In this document: in pieces, positions 1-10,710 of the stretch
How the letters are laid out: the number at the start of each line of letters is the position of its first letter
Numbering within the stretch: the stretch's first letter is position 1
Assembly (NCBI GenBank): GCA_020809705.1
Contig: CP085829.1
Span: 1,054,001-1,118,000 of the forward strand
Reading direction: 5' to 3'
Length of the DNA: 64,000 nt
From: Calonectria ilicicola
Taxonomy: Eukaryota; Ascomycota; Sordariomycetes; Hypocreales; Nectriaceae
The notes under the pieces: model-generated
The model's database searches: none
The model's input: the letters and a program-made list of their open reading frames with translations, nothing else
What the model was told of the DNA's origin: nothing
Translations under genes and position numbers: made by a program

Positions 1-1084
1 GGATATTTGGGTGGTTGGCCCACCCGTGGTTCAGAACGGGACGACTGTTGAAATTCAGTATTGGATGCCGCAAATAGTATCCATCTCAAAATCGGCGACT
101 AGACGCCGTTTTCTGAAAGACGTCACTCATCGATGATTTCTTGAAGTTCAGAAACCTTACTAGAGCCAGTCCTCATGCGTAGGGGATTGTGATCCATTTT
201 CGTAGACAAGGGAGGGAGGGTTTAGACAGATGATGCTGTCATCTCTGCGTCATAGTGCAAACGGCCTTTGGGGATGACCAAAGTGGCGATTCTTAATTTT
301 GGACAGCATCTAGAAGGATTTCCAAGAAGCAAAATGTTGTCATTTTACTTCGTGAGAGAAATTGGGCTGGGTTCGGGTTCCGGAATAGACTAGAAATCCA
401 GACCAAAGACTCCCTCCCAGTTCGGTGACATGCAGCAAGCGCCAGCGACTACTCAGAACATGAGAAGCATGAAAAAATCTTGAAATCTGTCACTGTTCGA
501 ATTACTCTACCTCCTGAATGTCCTCCAGGAATGCATTGGTTGCTTCTGCGATACACGAAGACGGAAAATGTGCCAGGTCCCTGTCGATCACTGCCCGAAG
601 CGAGGTGGGAAGATATCGTCAAGGGAGAATGTGAGCACGGTCTCGACCCTGGAAATCTCAGATCTAATTCCTAACCGAGGGGAAAAAGCTACACACACCG
701 GCCACGTTTTGGAAGCATTCGAAAATTTCAGTCCACCAGTCTCGACAATGGTGGTGGTGTCCTATACGAAAACACTGGCTGGAGCCTCTTTTGCGAGATC
801 TTGATGCGGGGTTGGTATTTGGATGCGACTTATCTGAATGCGGAATGGCACATATGTCTCTCCAACGGGTAATTAGGTTGAACTAGTGGAAAGCTAGAAT
901 CGGAGACCATGTCTGACCTGTTCGGGACGCTCCAGACGGCTAGCCATTTAGTTCCCGACTCGCCCGGAGAAGAATTCCCAAAGTTTGAACATCACCTAGA
1001 GCTAGCTATCCAACCACGTTCATCAAGAAACTTTAATAATGACCCAACTTATTCAGTCCAATATGATGAATTTCCCTCAATTCT
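1..1084. other. Intergenic, no supported gene
   Basis: Only short overlapping reading frames occur here, none with a recognisable motif or splice structure. The segment is the downstream flank of the minus-strand gene that ends at 1085. Confidence 0.5.
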
Positions 1085-2134
1085 TTAAAACCCCTTCATT
1101 CGTCGCTGAACCTCCAAAATATTGGAATGTCCGCCCTCCTTCAGCATCTCGTATGATCGTCGATACACTCCAATGTTCTCAGAGAACAGCGGTCTCTTGT
1201 CCTTCCAGCCTGTAATGTCCCTAATCTTTTGGCTGCCCACCCACTGACTGAAGCTATACACAAAGTGCAACGCGTTTGGGTAGGACGGAGCAGCGTCCTC
1301 TACTGCGATAAACTTGGCGCCCTCAGGAAATCCATACTCCTTCGCCAATGCGGCTGCTACCTCACCCGCTGTCTCGTATCTGTGGCCTGAAATGTTGAAA
1401 GCCTGGCCTGAAACTGCACTTCGGTCGTGATTGGCGAGTACAACGTAGGCATCTGCGCAATCGTCCACGTGGGTGGCATGCATGATGCTGTTTGGATCCC
1501 CGGGGACCACCAACGCTTTGGCTCCACTGTCTGCCTCCTGTTTGGCGTAATCGAATAAAGGACCGTAGTAGCTACTCGAGTAGCCAAAGACGCAAGTCGG
1601 ACGCAGCACAACACCGTCAAATAGGTCCTTGTGGTTGAAAACTCGCTGACAGCTCTGAGTGCGCTCCTGAAGAAGTTCGATTGTATTTAATGGCGACTCT
1701 TCAGTGTGAGGAGCAAGATTCGGCGCTCCATGCACATCAGTCGTTCCATAGTCCTTACAGCCCGAGGTCCAGAGAACCAGCGGGCGTACTCCGTTCTGGT
1801 TGCTCTTTTCAGCAAGAGATCGAACCAAGCCTAACACCTGCTCAAAGTGTGCTGCATAGCCAGGCATCTGCTCCGTGCAGCTCACAATGACATCAAAGGT
1901 AGCCCGCTTTTTGTAGACATTGTCGAGAAAAGAAAGGTCGGTATATGTGCCAACAACGGGAATGGCCTCCATGAGAGTCAATTCCACCGTGGCCGACTCC
2001 TTTCGAACGAGGCCAAAAGTCTCCCAGCCGGCCCTCACAAATGCCCTGCAGATAGCGGACCCGATGTAACCATTCGCGCCAGTGACTAGCACCGACTTCG
2101 GGCGCTGGCCTAGGTTATGTGTAGAAGACTGCAT
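1085..2134 (-). CDS. NAD(P)-binding epimerase/dehydratase-like protein (atypical extended SDR)
   Basis: A single-exon frame of 349 codons. The N terminus carries the Rossmann dinucleotide-binding motif TGANGYIG at residues 18-25, followed by alternating beta/alpha segments and the extended-SDR landmarks VVLRPTCVFG and the MHATHVDDCADAY segment. The usual catalytic YxxxK is not evident where it is expected, so this looks like an atypical SDR whose chemistry cannot be predicted; sugar-nucleotide epimerase-like or reductase roles are possible. The protein should be cytosolic, with no signal peptide or membrane segment. The frame is open further upstream to 2203 but the first ATG is at 2134, and a TATA-like box lies about 75 nt before it, which fixes the start. 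It faces away from the F-box gene's 3' end. Confidence 0.85.
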   Translation of the reverse strand: MQSSTHNLGQRPKSVLVTGANGYIGSAICRAFVRAGWETFGLVRKESATVELTLMEAIPVVGTYTDLSFLDNVYKKRATFDVIVSCTEQMPGYAAHFEQVLGLVRSLAEKSNQNGVRPLVLWTSGCKDYGTTDVHGAPNLAPHTEESPLNTIELLQERTQSCQRVFNHKDLFDGVVLRPTCVFGYSSSYYGPLFDYAKQEADSGAKALVVPGDPNSIMHATHVDDCADAYVVLANHDRSAVSGQAFNISGHRYETAGEVAAALAKEYGFPEGAKFIAVEDAAPSYPNALHFVYSFSQWVGSQKIRDITGWKDKRPLFSENIGVYRRSYEMLKEGGHSNILEVQRRMKGF

Positions 2135-2208
2135 TATACCTGGATGTTGCTTTGACCAATATCGATCATTGCTATCATCATATGCATCAATTCGGCTGTG
2201 CAATTGGC

Positions 2209-2216
2209 ATATAAAT
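2209..2216 (-). promoter_or_regulatory. TATA-like box of the epimerase gene
   Basis: On the minus strand the sequence reads TATTTATA, 75-82 nt upstream of the ATG at 2134. That spacing suits a fungal core promoter and argues against translation from the non-ATG open stretch upstream. Confidence 0.4.
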
Positions 2217-2588
2217 ACTTGGAAATCGCTTCATTCATCACGCCGTCATTGCTGTGTGCGGTTTTCGTACTCCGAGACGGACGACGCAACCATTATTTGT
2301 AAGCCTCGGACAGATCAGCGCCGACGGCCCCACATATCAATCACCGATTGAGCTTGGTTTGCGAACCCATCCAAGAACTGACATATTTATCCGGTGAATT
2401 TTTCATTGAGGTGGTAGTGCAGTGGCGTGTGCCTCCTCTGTCTCCTCTAGGTCACCGCTTCCGAGTCATGTGCAATTTGTTTATGACACCGCCATGTGCA
2501 TTCATAAATAGAAGCCCCTCTTCGTGAATTTAAGGGTGATCACACTAGGGGACCCGGATACTGTTTAAAACTCTTCCTTTATAAGGTA
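2217..2588. other. Intergenic: epimerase promoter side and F-box 3' flank
   Basis: No coding potential seen. It lies between the epimerase start and the 3' end of the F-box gene, both on the minus strand. Confidence 0.4.
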
Positions 2589-4877
2589 TCACGATGCAGA
2601 TGATGATATAACTCTAGAATCTATCGACATGACACCAAGGCTACTCAACCCATCCATCTAGAAGCAGGGTGTTAAGAGGGTTCGCATTAAGGCGGGGCTC
2701 AAACTCAACTCACCAGAATAGAGTAAAACCCAATGATGGTATCTCCTGAATGCTTAATAGCGACCCAAGGATAATCCTCTCGCGTCACCTGATCAGAGGG
2801 AGGATATATAACCTCTTGCCCGAGATCGGTTTTGATCTGAGAGGTTGTGGTTAGTAGGTACCAAAAAAGCGGGTAAACTTCAAGACGTGAGTTACCTTTA
2901 ACACAAAAAGTTCGCCATTACAGGATTTTGCTTCAACACAAGAGATTCTCTCCCTTCTTGATCTGTCTAATCTCAAGGAAATTCGAAAATCTTCAGATGG
3001 TGCAGAATTTCTACGATATCTATCCACGTCGTCAAAAGGACCAATTTGGCCCAGCGTTTTGTTCTTTGAGGGGTCAGTGTAGATGAATTCTAGCCCGTAG
3101 ATCCTGTACACGTCAAAAACCCAACCAACAACCTCAACAAGATCATCGAGATCCTCTCCGTGCTCACCCCCAAATGCTACCGTGGTGAAGGGCAAAGGAT
3201 CATGAGAAAAGCGCTTCTCAGAGAACTGATCCTGACATCCACGGACAAAAATGTGTTTTAGTGGAATTTCGGGAACCCAAAGACTCGTGTCTCGAATCGG
3301 CCACTTCGTGGGGCTGTCGCTATCGGCTATTGGTATACCCAATGATACAAGCTTGAAAGCCTAATAGAAACGTTAATATTATCCCGTGCGTTAGAGGTTC
3401 AAACGGCTTACTGACGTCAAAGTGACCTTTCAGCATAGAGATGCTCTTTGAACCTCTTACCAAGAATCTTTTTGGGATCCCCTGATAATCTCCAACCCAT
3501 GAAGATATCTTCTCATCATCCATGACGGCAGCAATTCCCTTCACTCCAGTTTCGTGGAAAGCCAACTGCCAGCCAATAATACTGGACTCAGATGGAATAG
3601 AAATACAAAACTCTTGATCGCTGTGAATATAGCCAAGACTCATCTCGGTGCCACCTGCGAGTTGGAATCGGAAGCCTGAAACAAAGGGCCCGCTTCCTAG
3701 ATGAACAAGAGAAACGAAGACTCGTTCAATATCAGAAGAAGCCTCAAAAAGCCTGCTGCGGAGAACCCTACCCCCTTGACAAAAGCTCCTCAAGGGGTCA
3801 TTGAGACCACAACTAGGAGCAAACCACTTCCTGTTATCATGCAGCTCACCACCAGCAGAGTCAAAAAAGCATGCTAATGGGCGACCGTGGCAAGGACCAC
3901 CCATTTGTTCAAGGGTATCCCGAAATTTGAGGGCCAGACGCCAAATACGTTTCCTGTTGGCTAGATTGAGGTTTTGCCGGAGCAGATTTAGCCCGTCGTA
4001 CGCGGCCCTCCACGACTTGGGCCTGGTCTCTCGAAGCTCAAAGAGATGCTCGTATTCGTGGCCTGGTTCGAAGCGCGAGGCCCAAAAGGCTTCTGGCAGC
4101 CCCACATTGGCAGCAGTGCGTGAAGCAATCCGCAGAGAACCCACATCTTTTGACCGCAAATGTGCAATAATTGTCTGAAGAATTTCGGAGGGAAGAACGC
4201 CGAAGCAATCGCTGCCTTTGGGATACTCTTGGCAAGGTGTTTCGGCGAAACGGTCGAGGACTACTCCAAAGCGGATGAGTTCCTTCATCATTGGCGTGTC
4301 CAATGGATCAAAACGGCTGACGTCGTTTGCGGGGGATTTCCAGTAGCGTGTATCCATGAAGACATAGCCTCTATCCGCATGTTCGACAAAGACCCCCTCG
4401 TAATCATGGCCCCAATCAATGATGCCACCAATTCGGCAAGGCATGGACATGCATGCATAGACGACATCTTTTATACAAGGTTGAGATATCTTTGTAATTA
4501 TGGTCCAGCACGAAGGGTGGAATGCGAATCCTCTAAAAGGATCCGGGTCGAAGAATGGGTCCGGATTGATGATGTTGCCAAAGGCTGTGTTGTGCAGTGA
4601 GATGCTGATGAATCCGTCTGGGTCGAGATTTGCATCATCATGTCTCCTTTTAAAGGAAATGGGTACAATGGTCTGCATATTCCCCCGAATCCCAACACCC
4701 GTGATTCTGGCATCATCAAAGTCGGTGTTTTCAGTGTAAACTAGGTACAATGGTCAACAACGAAAGCGGAGAAAAGCGGAGAAGAATTTACGCACTGGCT
4801 CTAAACTCGCGCAGCCATTCATCTGCAGCATTGTGCGTGATGGGAATCCCACACAAGACGCAGCAAGCACTCGCCAT
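2589..4877 (-). CDS. F-box protein with N-terminal CxxC motif, five exons
   Basis: Reconstructed as exons 4877-4796, 4740-3416, 3360-2896, 2836-2714 and 2657-2589, about 687 residues. The introns (55, 55, 59 and 56 nt) all have GT..AG ends and keep frame; the third has a perfect CTAAC branch site and the last a GTGAGT donor. Exon 1 begins MASACCVLCG, a CxxC start typical of this fungal F-box family, and the first intron is needed to reach it because the large frame otherwise has no good ATG. The F-box (LPSEILQTIIAHLRS) lies near residues 210-250, followed by a long beta-rich C-terminal domain of unknown function. F-box proteins recruit substrates to SCF ubiquitin ligases through Skp1; the substrate here is unknown. 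The last exon is least certain: without that intron the protein stops a few codons into it. Confidence 0.8.
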
Positions 4878-5379
4878 GGCAATCAATTCCCCACCGCTTG
4901 TCTTGTTTGGGGAGTGGGAGGTGGTAGTTATCATGCTAACGCAGGCCAAGCAAATCTACCATCTCGAATCTGGCGTTGATCGGTCGCGTGTCACGTGTCC
5001 TTTAGCACAGATTTGAGCCAGCCTCGGCGGCCGCATTTTTAGCCTTTCCTAGCTTTAAAGACATGCATTCGCACCCGAATGAGCAGATGAAATTATTAAA
5101 TTTAATGAATTGATATACTGGTGTTAATATAGAGTTTTTCCCTTCCTTTTATTGATTGTATTGTTGATGCTGGGTCTCATGTGATGATGCATAAATGACC
5201 CGCCTTTGAACCAGAATTATGCGACAACTCCCAATCAACCAACCAGCCAACCAACACCACCACCGCCAATTGGAGGGCCAATAATAAATGGCTGCCTAAG
5301 GCATTGATACCAGTCATGAGACAGACTGAGATTTGCCTCCATTTCATCCAATTACCACAGATTGCGCATCAGCCAGACT
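4878..5379. other. Divergent intergenic region
   Basis: Lies between the start of the F-box gene (minus) and the start of the small gene (plus), so it probably holds both promoters. It contains a CCAAC/CCACC-rich pyrimidine stretch around 5230-5275. No specific site can be assigned. Confidence 0.4.
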
Positions 5380-5852
5380 ATGGCTCTCCCACTCCCATCA
5401 CAGGAGCCCTCTGAAAATACGGTGAGACTCTAGGTTCTACCACTTATCATCAGATCTAACTAATTTAATCTTAGTTCTTTAGTTTACCTGTCTTGGAATA
5501 TATGTTTCTCAGACATGTCGTTGACGCCCGATCAGATGAAGATATTGGCCAATGCTGGGGCCAAGTAATTGGGTTTTTGTTTGGTCAAGAGACCAGGATG
5601 AGGTACATGTACGATCTCGGAGGCGCAAAGTCCCTTTACGCCGAGAGACTATTACGTATGGGCCCTAGAATCGATCGAATGACGGTGTTTATGATGGAAT
5701 GCAGAGCTCCTGGGATGGAAACCCAAATTGAGAGGTGGCATCAGGCTTGCGAAGACCTGATCAGAGCTTTCTATCGCACTAAAGCTTATGGTAGACGGCA
5801 ATGGGGGGCAGTTGCTATTGGGTACTATGTAAATTTCTACGAACTGGTGTAA
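5380..5852 (+). CDS. Small two-exon protein of unknown function
   Basis: Exon 1 is 5380-5421 and exon 2 is 5475-5852, joined by a 53-nt intron with a GTGAGA donor, a CTAAC branch site and a CTTAG acceptor, in phase 0. The product is 139 residues, begins MALPLPSQEP, and is mostly helical with many Met and Arg residues and no recognised domain, signal peptide or membrane segment. The long second exon has its own internal ATG at 5502, but the well-formed intron favours the upstream start. It could be a fragment of a larger gene; no homologue is recognised. Confidence 0.5.
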
Positions 5853-6528
5853 GGGGAACTTGTTTCTCTCCACCAGATGCCTTTACGCGTCGATCGCCAA
5901 TGCCAAACTGTTCAGGAGCATTTGAACTATATCAGAGACACTGGCTTGGAGGGTTTATCAATTTGAGAACTCAAGTTATATAAAAACAACCACGCTCGCA
6001 CTTAAACACATCAATAATATTGGAAATCGCGGAGGACATTTCCCAGGCATATTTTTGTAGCCTCTAGCTATTATTGCAAGTTAAAAGCTAATCACTATTA
6101 TGGGTTTGTGATTAGGATCTATTTTATATCTCTTATATAAAAATGACTACTATACCATTGCCAAAAGTATAAAGTGCCTTCCATGAGATACTAGCATATT
6201 TTGTGCACTCTATAGCACAACGATTTCTGATACCACCAATTTATCGGAAAGCTTCGTGTATCCATCTATATTAGCCCTCACTTTATTCTACTAAAAGGTA
6301 AACTCCGTGGAGGCGAGGTGAATACAACGCAATACCGCAGTAAAATATATGCATGTTGGGGTTTTGTAAACATAAGTGGACTCAAATTTTGACAATTCAC
6401 AACAGCTTTCGTTCTAAATGAAACAAAGTATAAAGCAATTGAGCTAAGCTAGCCCTTTGTGCTACTTATTATGATAGCTGAGGCTGAGGCTCAACTGAGG
6501 CAGCTCGTAGCAAGGATCGTATCCATCT
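5853..6528. other. Intergenic, nothing recognised
   Basis: An AT-leaning spacer between the convergent small gene and the TPR-CHAT gene. No coding or RNA feature seen. Confidence 0.45.
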
Positions 6529-9500
6529 TTAAACGCCGAAATGGACGTAAGGAACCCAATAGAGAGGGGTATTATCACAGAGCACCAAATTCCTCAAGTC
6601 CCTTGACCTGAGTTGGTTTGCAGTCGACAACACTTGAATCGGTTGATTGTCGTTTTCATCTTGCTTCGCAATCTCTCGGTCCGGAGCCCTTTCCCCAGCA
6701 TTCTCCATCTTCCATCCGTCGCGCAGACTCCGAATAGCGTGGTGAAGCCCCTCTGAAGTAGATGGGTTGTTGATTTTCTGTTCCTTCATCCATTGATATG
6801 TTCCAGTAGCTACATCCACACAAGACTCATCATTCACCTCCCATAGGGTGCCGATAACGTTTTGGAAGCCGGCAAGTTGGCACGCACTCATCAGATGAAG
6901 TCCTTCGTCAATAAGTCTGTTGTTGGTGATTTGGCCGGTTCCACATGCAGAGAGATAGGCAAGAAACTGCGTTCGGCTATGAAGCTTGTATTCGAACAGA
7001 CTCGACACCGTGAGTGGGCCGTCCTCAAGGAGGAGACAACTCTTGGACGGATCTAGCGGGTCAGCCCTCCCATGACCCGCAAAATGAAAAATGCTGCAGT
7101 CGTTTAGAGCTTCCTCGACGTCTTTTCGACGAGGCGAGGGTCTCATAACCTGCAAGTTCATGGAACTGCATAGCATCTCCAATTTATTAATCTCTTGTGG
7201 TGCATATTGAAGCTCTGCCATGCCAACGAGAACAGCCTTTCCTAAATTCTTAGACACATCATCAGGCCGTTTTCGACGGGTCTGATTAAGAGTCTGAACA
7301 GAAGAACTGTACGACGATATGACCCGATCCAAGACACTGTTGCCTGATTTTTGGGAATGGTATCCAGCCGCATGAATAGGAAAATTGGTAAGAGGTCCTG
7401 TGGGAATCCACCAAACTCGTGGCCAGCGGCTGGCGGTAGGGGGCAATTGCTCGAATCCTAAAGTGTCCAATACAGGCTTGGCAATCACATCCCAGAGCCA
7501 CTCAAGTGTTTTTGCATCGCCCATGGCCTTTTGCACCGCCCGCTCCTGGATGTCGCGGGCCCGCAAATCGGGGAGCCGTAGTGTCTTCATCCCAGTTTTG
7601 ACAATGATCAACGCATCGCAGCGGTAGCTACTGGTATTGATAATAACTACAGGACCATCATCCGATACGGTCTTCATTTCTTCCTCGGACGGAGGTAAAA
7701 GAAATCGACTAAACCCCGGCGACTCTCGTATCGCTTGAATGGTCCTGTTCAATTCTTCGGCTGCGTCATACCGCTCGTTGCCACGATTTTCCGTCAGCCC
7801 TATTGGGGCATCAAGTTGATCTCTGAGCCGAACGAACTCGTCAGCCAGTTTGGGAAACTTTTCTCGGAGAGAGGAAACATCGCTCCGCATTTCATTGGAT
7901 GAATTGATGATTATGCCACGGCCGACTTCAAGCAGTTGAGTTGCGTAAAATGTTGATTTGCCGGCCATCAATGCCACTGCCGTCGCGTCAGATGACAAAC
8001 CCGCAATTTGGGTAAGCAAAAACTGCCTGTCTGAATTCTGCAGGGACCTAGCTGTGAGTAGAGGTATAATGGATTTTATCGAAGAGACAGCTTTATCTGC
8101 AGATAACCAGTCTTTCTCTACTACGTATGATGCCAGCATTCTCCTCCCAGACAATAAACGGTCCTGTGGAGGAGAAGGAAAATGCTCAAATGCTTCCCGG
8201 TACTTTTCAGCTGCAAGGTAGTAGGTTTCTAGTTCTCCCGTTTCCTCAAATCTTTCTTCAAGAGTATTTGCAAGCCGATGGAGTCGAAGTGCCCGCCGAG
8301 GGTGGTCATCTGGAGTCAAATCTAGTGCGTTCTCGTATTTCTCAACTGCAGCCTCCAGATCTTCTAGGGTACCAGATTGCTCATATTTTGAAAAATGCGC
8401 CGTACCAAGATCCATGATTAGATCGGCACGTTCTGTATGATTTTCTGGGGTCAAGTCGAAAGCCTGCTTGAGGAACTGAATCGCCCTCTGCGAGTCTTCT
8501 ATTTCTGATGTTCTTTCGTAAAGAAGCCTGTACGCAATACCAATACTGCGTAGTCGTTGCGCCCGTTCTGCGTGGTCTTGGGGTGTGAGTCGAAGACCCT
8601 CTTTAAAATTTTGAATTGCCTTTTGAAGATCTGCTATTGAGTCCAATCTATGATAGCGACTTCCATACCCAAGACCCAAGCTCTCTAGCCGACGCGGCCG
8701 CTCTGGATGATCATCTGGTGTCAGGTCAAGAGCTTCTTGATGATGCTGAATTGACACTTCCAAATCCACCATTGCCCCCAGCCTTTTAAATCTATTTGAA
8801 TACTGGGTCCCAAGACTCTGTAATCGGTGAGCCCGATTTGGATGATCGTCTGGGGTGAGATTCAGACCCGCTCGAATATTTTTAATCGACATTTCCAAAT
8901 TGTCTATCATCCCCGTTCTGGAATATTTCTCCGCATAGCTTCCGCCGATTTCCTGCAATCGACTCGACAGCTCTGGGTGATTGGGCGGCGTGAGATCAAT
9001 AGCCTCTAGATGTTTATCGATTGCGATCTCGAGGTCCTCCATAGATCCTGTTCTCGTATATCTCTCCTCGTACGCAATCCCGAGATGTTGAAGTTGGTGT
9101 GCTCGCATCAAATTGTTGTCTACAGTTAGATCAAGAGCTTGAGAACTATACCGGATCGCTTTATCGAGGCATGCCATATCTCCTGTTCTCTTGTATTTGC
9201 TCAAGTATCCATTTCCTATGTTAAAGATTCGATTTGCTCTCTCTAGATCGTGATTCGAAGTTAGATTTAGGGCTTCAACATGCTGTTGAATCGCGGTTTC
9301 AAGGTGCTCCATATCACCTGTCCTTCCGTACATGTCTGAGTATGAAACCCCAAGACTCTGAATAATATCCGCCTTCTTTGCCACTTCATTCGGATATTCA
9401 GATATGACAGCGAGAACTTTCTGAAATTGCAGGATTGCTGTTTTGAGGTCATCCATTGTTTCTTTCCTCTGATATTTAAGCCCATATCCAATTCCAAGAC

Positions 9501-10710
9501 TTTGAATTCGATTTATTTGGTCCAAATGTCCACCTGACGTTGTCTCCAGAGCTTGCTGTGATAAATCAATTGCCCTTTCTAGATCCGACATTGAACCCGT
9601 TACTGAATACTTATTGTAGTATAGATTAATGAGGCTGTTCATTCGTCCATCTCGCTCCAAATCATTACGCGGCGTGCAATTGAGAGCCTTTTCGTGTTGC
9701 TGGATTGATGATTCAAGGTCTTTTATATCACCTCTTTGTTGAAACCTGTCGTTAAATCCAATTCCGAGGCTGTCATGTCGGTAAGCTAATTTCGGATCCC
9801 CATCTGGTGTGATATCAAGTGCTTGCTGCAAGAAGTCGATTGCAATCTCAAGATCTGCTAACCCTCCCGTTCTATACTTATCATCATATAGTCCTCCTAA
9901 GCTCTGAAGTTGGCCGGCTCGCTCTGAATGATTATCTGATCTGAGGTTGAGGGCGCACTGTAAGTTTTGGACGGCCAATTCAAAGTCTTCTGGTGCCCCT
10001 GTTATCTGAAATCGGCTTCTGAATGCACCTCCAAGACTACCGTATTGTTTGGCTTGCTTCGGATGTTTGTCTGGTGTAATATCAAGGGACTTCTGCAACG
10101 CTTCAATCCCTACCTCAAGGTCTTCTGGTCTTCTTGTGAGTTGATGAAGGCTTCTGTAACTATTCCCAAGATTATGAAGTCGTCCTGATAGTTCCGGATG
10201 GTGATCAGGCGTTGTGCTGAGGGCCCTTTTATGGTTCTGAATTGCAGTTTTGAGAATTTCCTCTTGCCCTTCTATTCCATACTTGTCCTCATACGCAACC
10301 GCAAGATCCTGCAATCGACTCGGTAGGTTCGGGTCGTCTTCTGGTGTGAGGTTGACGGCCTGTTGCAATTTACTAACAGCAAAATCAAGGTCTTCTTGGT
10401 TCCTCGTTCCTCGATATTTGATTCCATACCACTTTCCGCAGGTATGAAGCGTACTTGTGTGCTCCGAATGACTTTCTGGTATGACATCCAAGGCCCGTTG
10501 ATACATTTCAATTGCTGCCGTTATATCTCTCACCGCCGATGTGCTCCAATACCTCTCCATATATCTAGTTCCAACATCTTGTAGCAGAGCCGCGCGTTCC
10601 AAATCAGCATTCGAGGCGCCACTAGAATGTTTCACCGCGGCGGCATCATTCAGCTCCGATGTATCAGCAGTATCCTTTTCTATTCGGTTTGTTTCTTCCA
10701 TTTTCTCCAT
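6529..10710 (-). CDS. TPR-CHAT protein (caspase-like protease domain behind a long TPR array)
   Basis: One uninterrupted exon of 1393 residues. Residues about 65-830 are 17 repeats of some 45 residues, with a decayed eighteenth, built on a pattern like LDLTPDDHPERA-x-RLxSLG followed by Y, a TG turn, DLExAI and AL: tetratricopeptide-type helical pairs. The C-terminal third is a CHAT domain (clan CD, caspase/separase-like) with HFAGHG at 1209-1214 and YLSACGTG around Cys1256, so the His1213/Cys1256 dyad is intact, and the chain ends in a typical PLYWVPYVHFGV tail. Known relatives include the bacterial Craspase protease and fungal proteins linked to NLR-type signalling. A protease switched on through the TPR array is inferred. 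The start ATG is at 10708-10710. Confidence 0.92.
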   Translation of the reverse strand: MEKMEETNRIEKDTADTSELNDAAAVKHSSGASNADLERAALLQDVGTRYMERYWSTSAVRDITAAIEMYQRALDVIPESHSEHTSTLHTCGKWYGIKYRGTRNQEDLDFAVSKLQQAVNLTPEDDPNLPSRLQDLAVAYEDKYGIEGQEEILKTAIQNHKRALSTTPDHHPELSGRLHNLGNSYRSLHQLTRRPEDLEVGIEALQKSLDITPDKHPKQAKQYGSLGGAFRSRFQITGAPEDFELAVQNLQCALNLRSDNHSERAGQLQSLGGLYDDKYRTGGLADLEIAIDFLQQALDITPDGDPKLAYRHDSLGIGFNDRFQQRGDIKDLESSIQQHEKALNCTPRNDLERDGRMNSLINLYYNKYSVTGSMSDLERAIDLSQQALETTSGGHLDQINRIQSLGIGYGLKYQRKETMDDLKTAILQFQKVLAVISEYPNEVAKKADIIQSLGVSYSDMYGRTGDMEHLETAIQQHVEALNLTSNHDLERANRIFNIGNGYLSKYKRTGDMACLDKAIRYSSQALDLTVDNNLMRAHQLQHLGIAYEERYTRTGSMEDLEIAIDKHLEAIDLTPPNHPELSSRLQEIGGSYAEKYSRTGMIDNLEMSIKNIRAGLNLTPDDHPNRAHRLQSLGTQYSNRFKRLGAMVDLEVSIQHHQEALDLTPDDHPERPRRLESLGLGYGSRYHRLDSIADLQKAIQNFKEGLRLTPQDHAERAQRLRSIGIAYRLLYERTSEIEDSQRAIQFLKQAFDLTPENHTERADLIMDLGTAHFSKYEQSGTLEDLEAAVEKYENALDLTPDDHPRRALRLHRLANTLEERFEETGELETYYLAAEKYREAFEHFPSPPQDRLLSGRRMLASYVVEKDWLSADKAVSSIKSIIPLLTARSLQNSDRQFLLTQIAGLSSDATAVALMAGKSTFYATQLLEVGRGIIINSSNEMRSDVSSLREKFPKLADEFVRLRDQLDAPIGLTENRGNERYDAAEELNRTIQAIRESPGFSRFLLPPSEEEMKTVSDDGPVVIINTSSYRCDALIIVKTGMKTLRLPDLRARDIQERAVQKAMGDAKTLEWLWDVIAKPVLDTLGFEQLPPTASRWPRVWWIPTGPLTNFPIHAAGYHSQKSGNSVLDRVISSYSSSVQTLNQTRRKRPDDVSKNLGKAVLVGMAELQYAPQEINKLEMLCSSMNLQVMRPSPRRKDVEEALNDCSIFHFAGHGRADPLDPSKSCLLLEDGPLTVSSLFEYKLHSRTQFLAYLSACGTGQITNNRLIDEGLHLMSACQLAGFQNVIGTLWEVNDESCVDVATGTYQWMKEQKINNPSTSEGLHHAIRSLRDGWKMENAGERAPDREIAKQDENDNQPIQVLSTANQLRSRDLRNLVLCDNTPLYWVPYVHFGV

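Noticed and set aside
480..804. Two overlapping short plus-strand frames near the left edge
   Set aside because: No motif, no splice logic and mutual overlap; chance frames.
1085..2203. Longer epimerase start upstream at 2203
   Set aside because: That codon is TTG and lies right beside the TATA-like box; the ATG at 2134 is the first real start.
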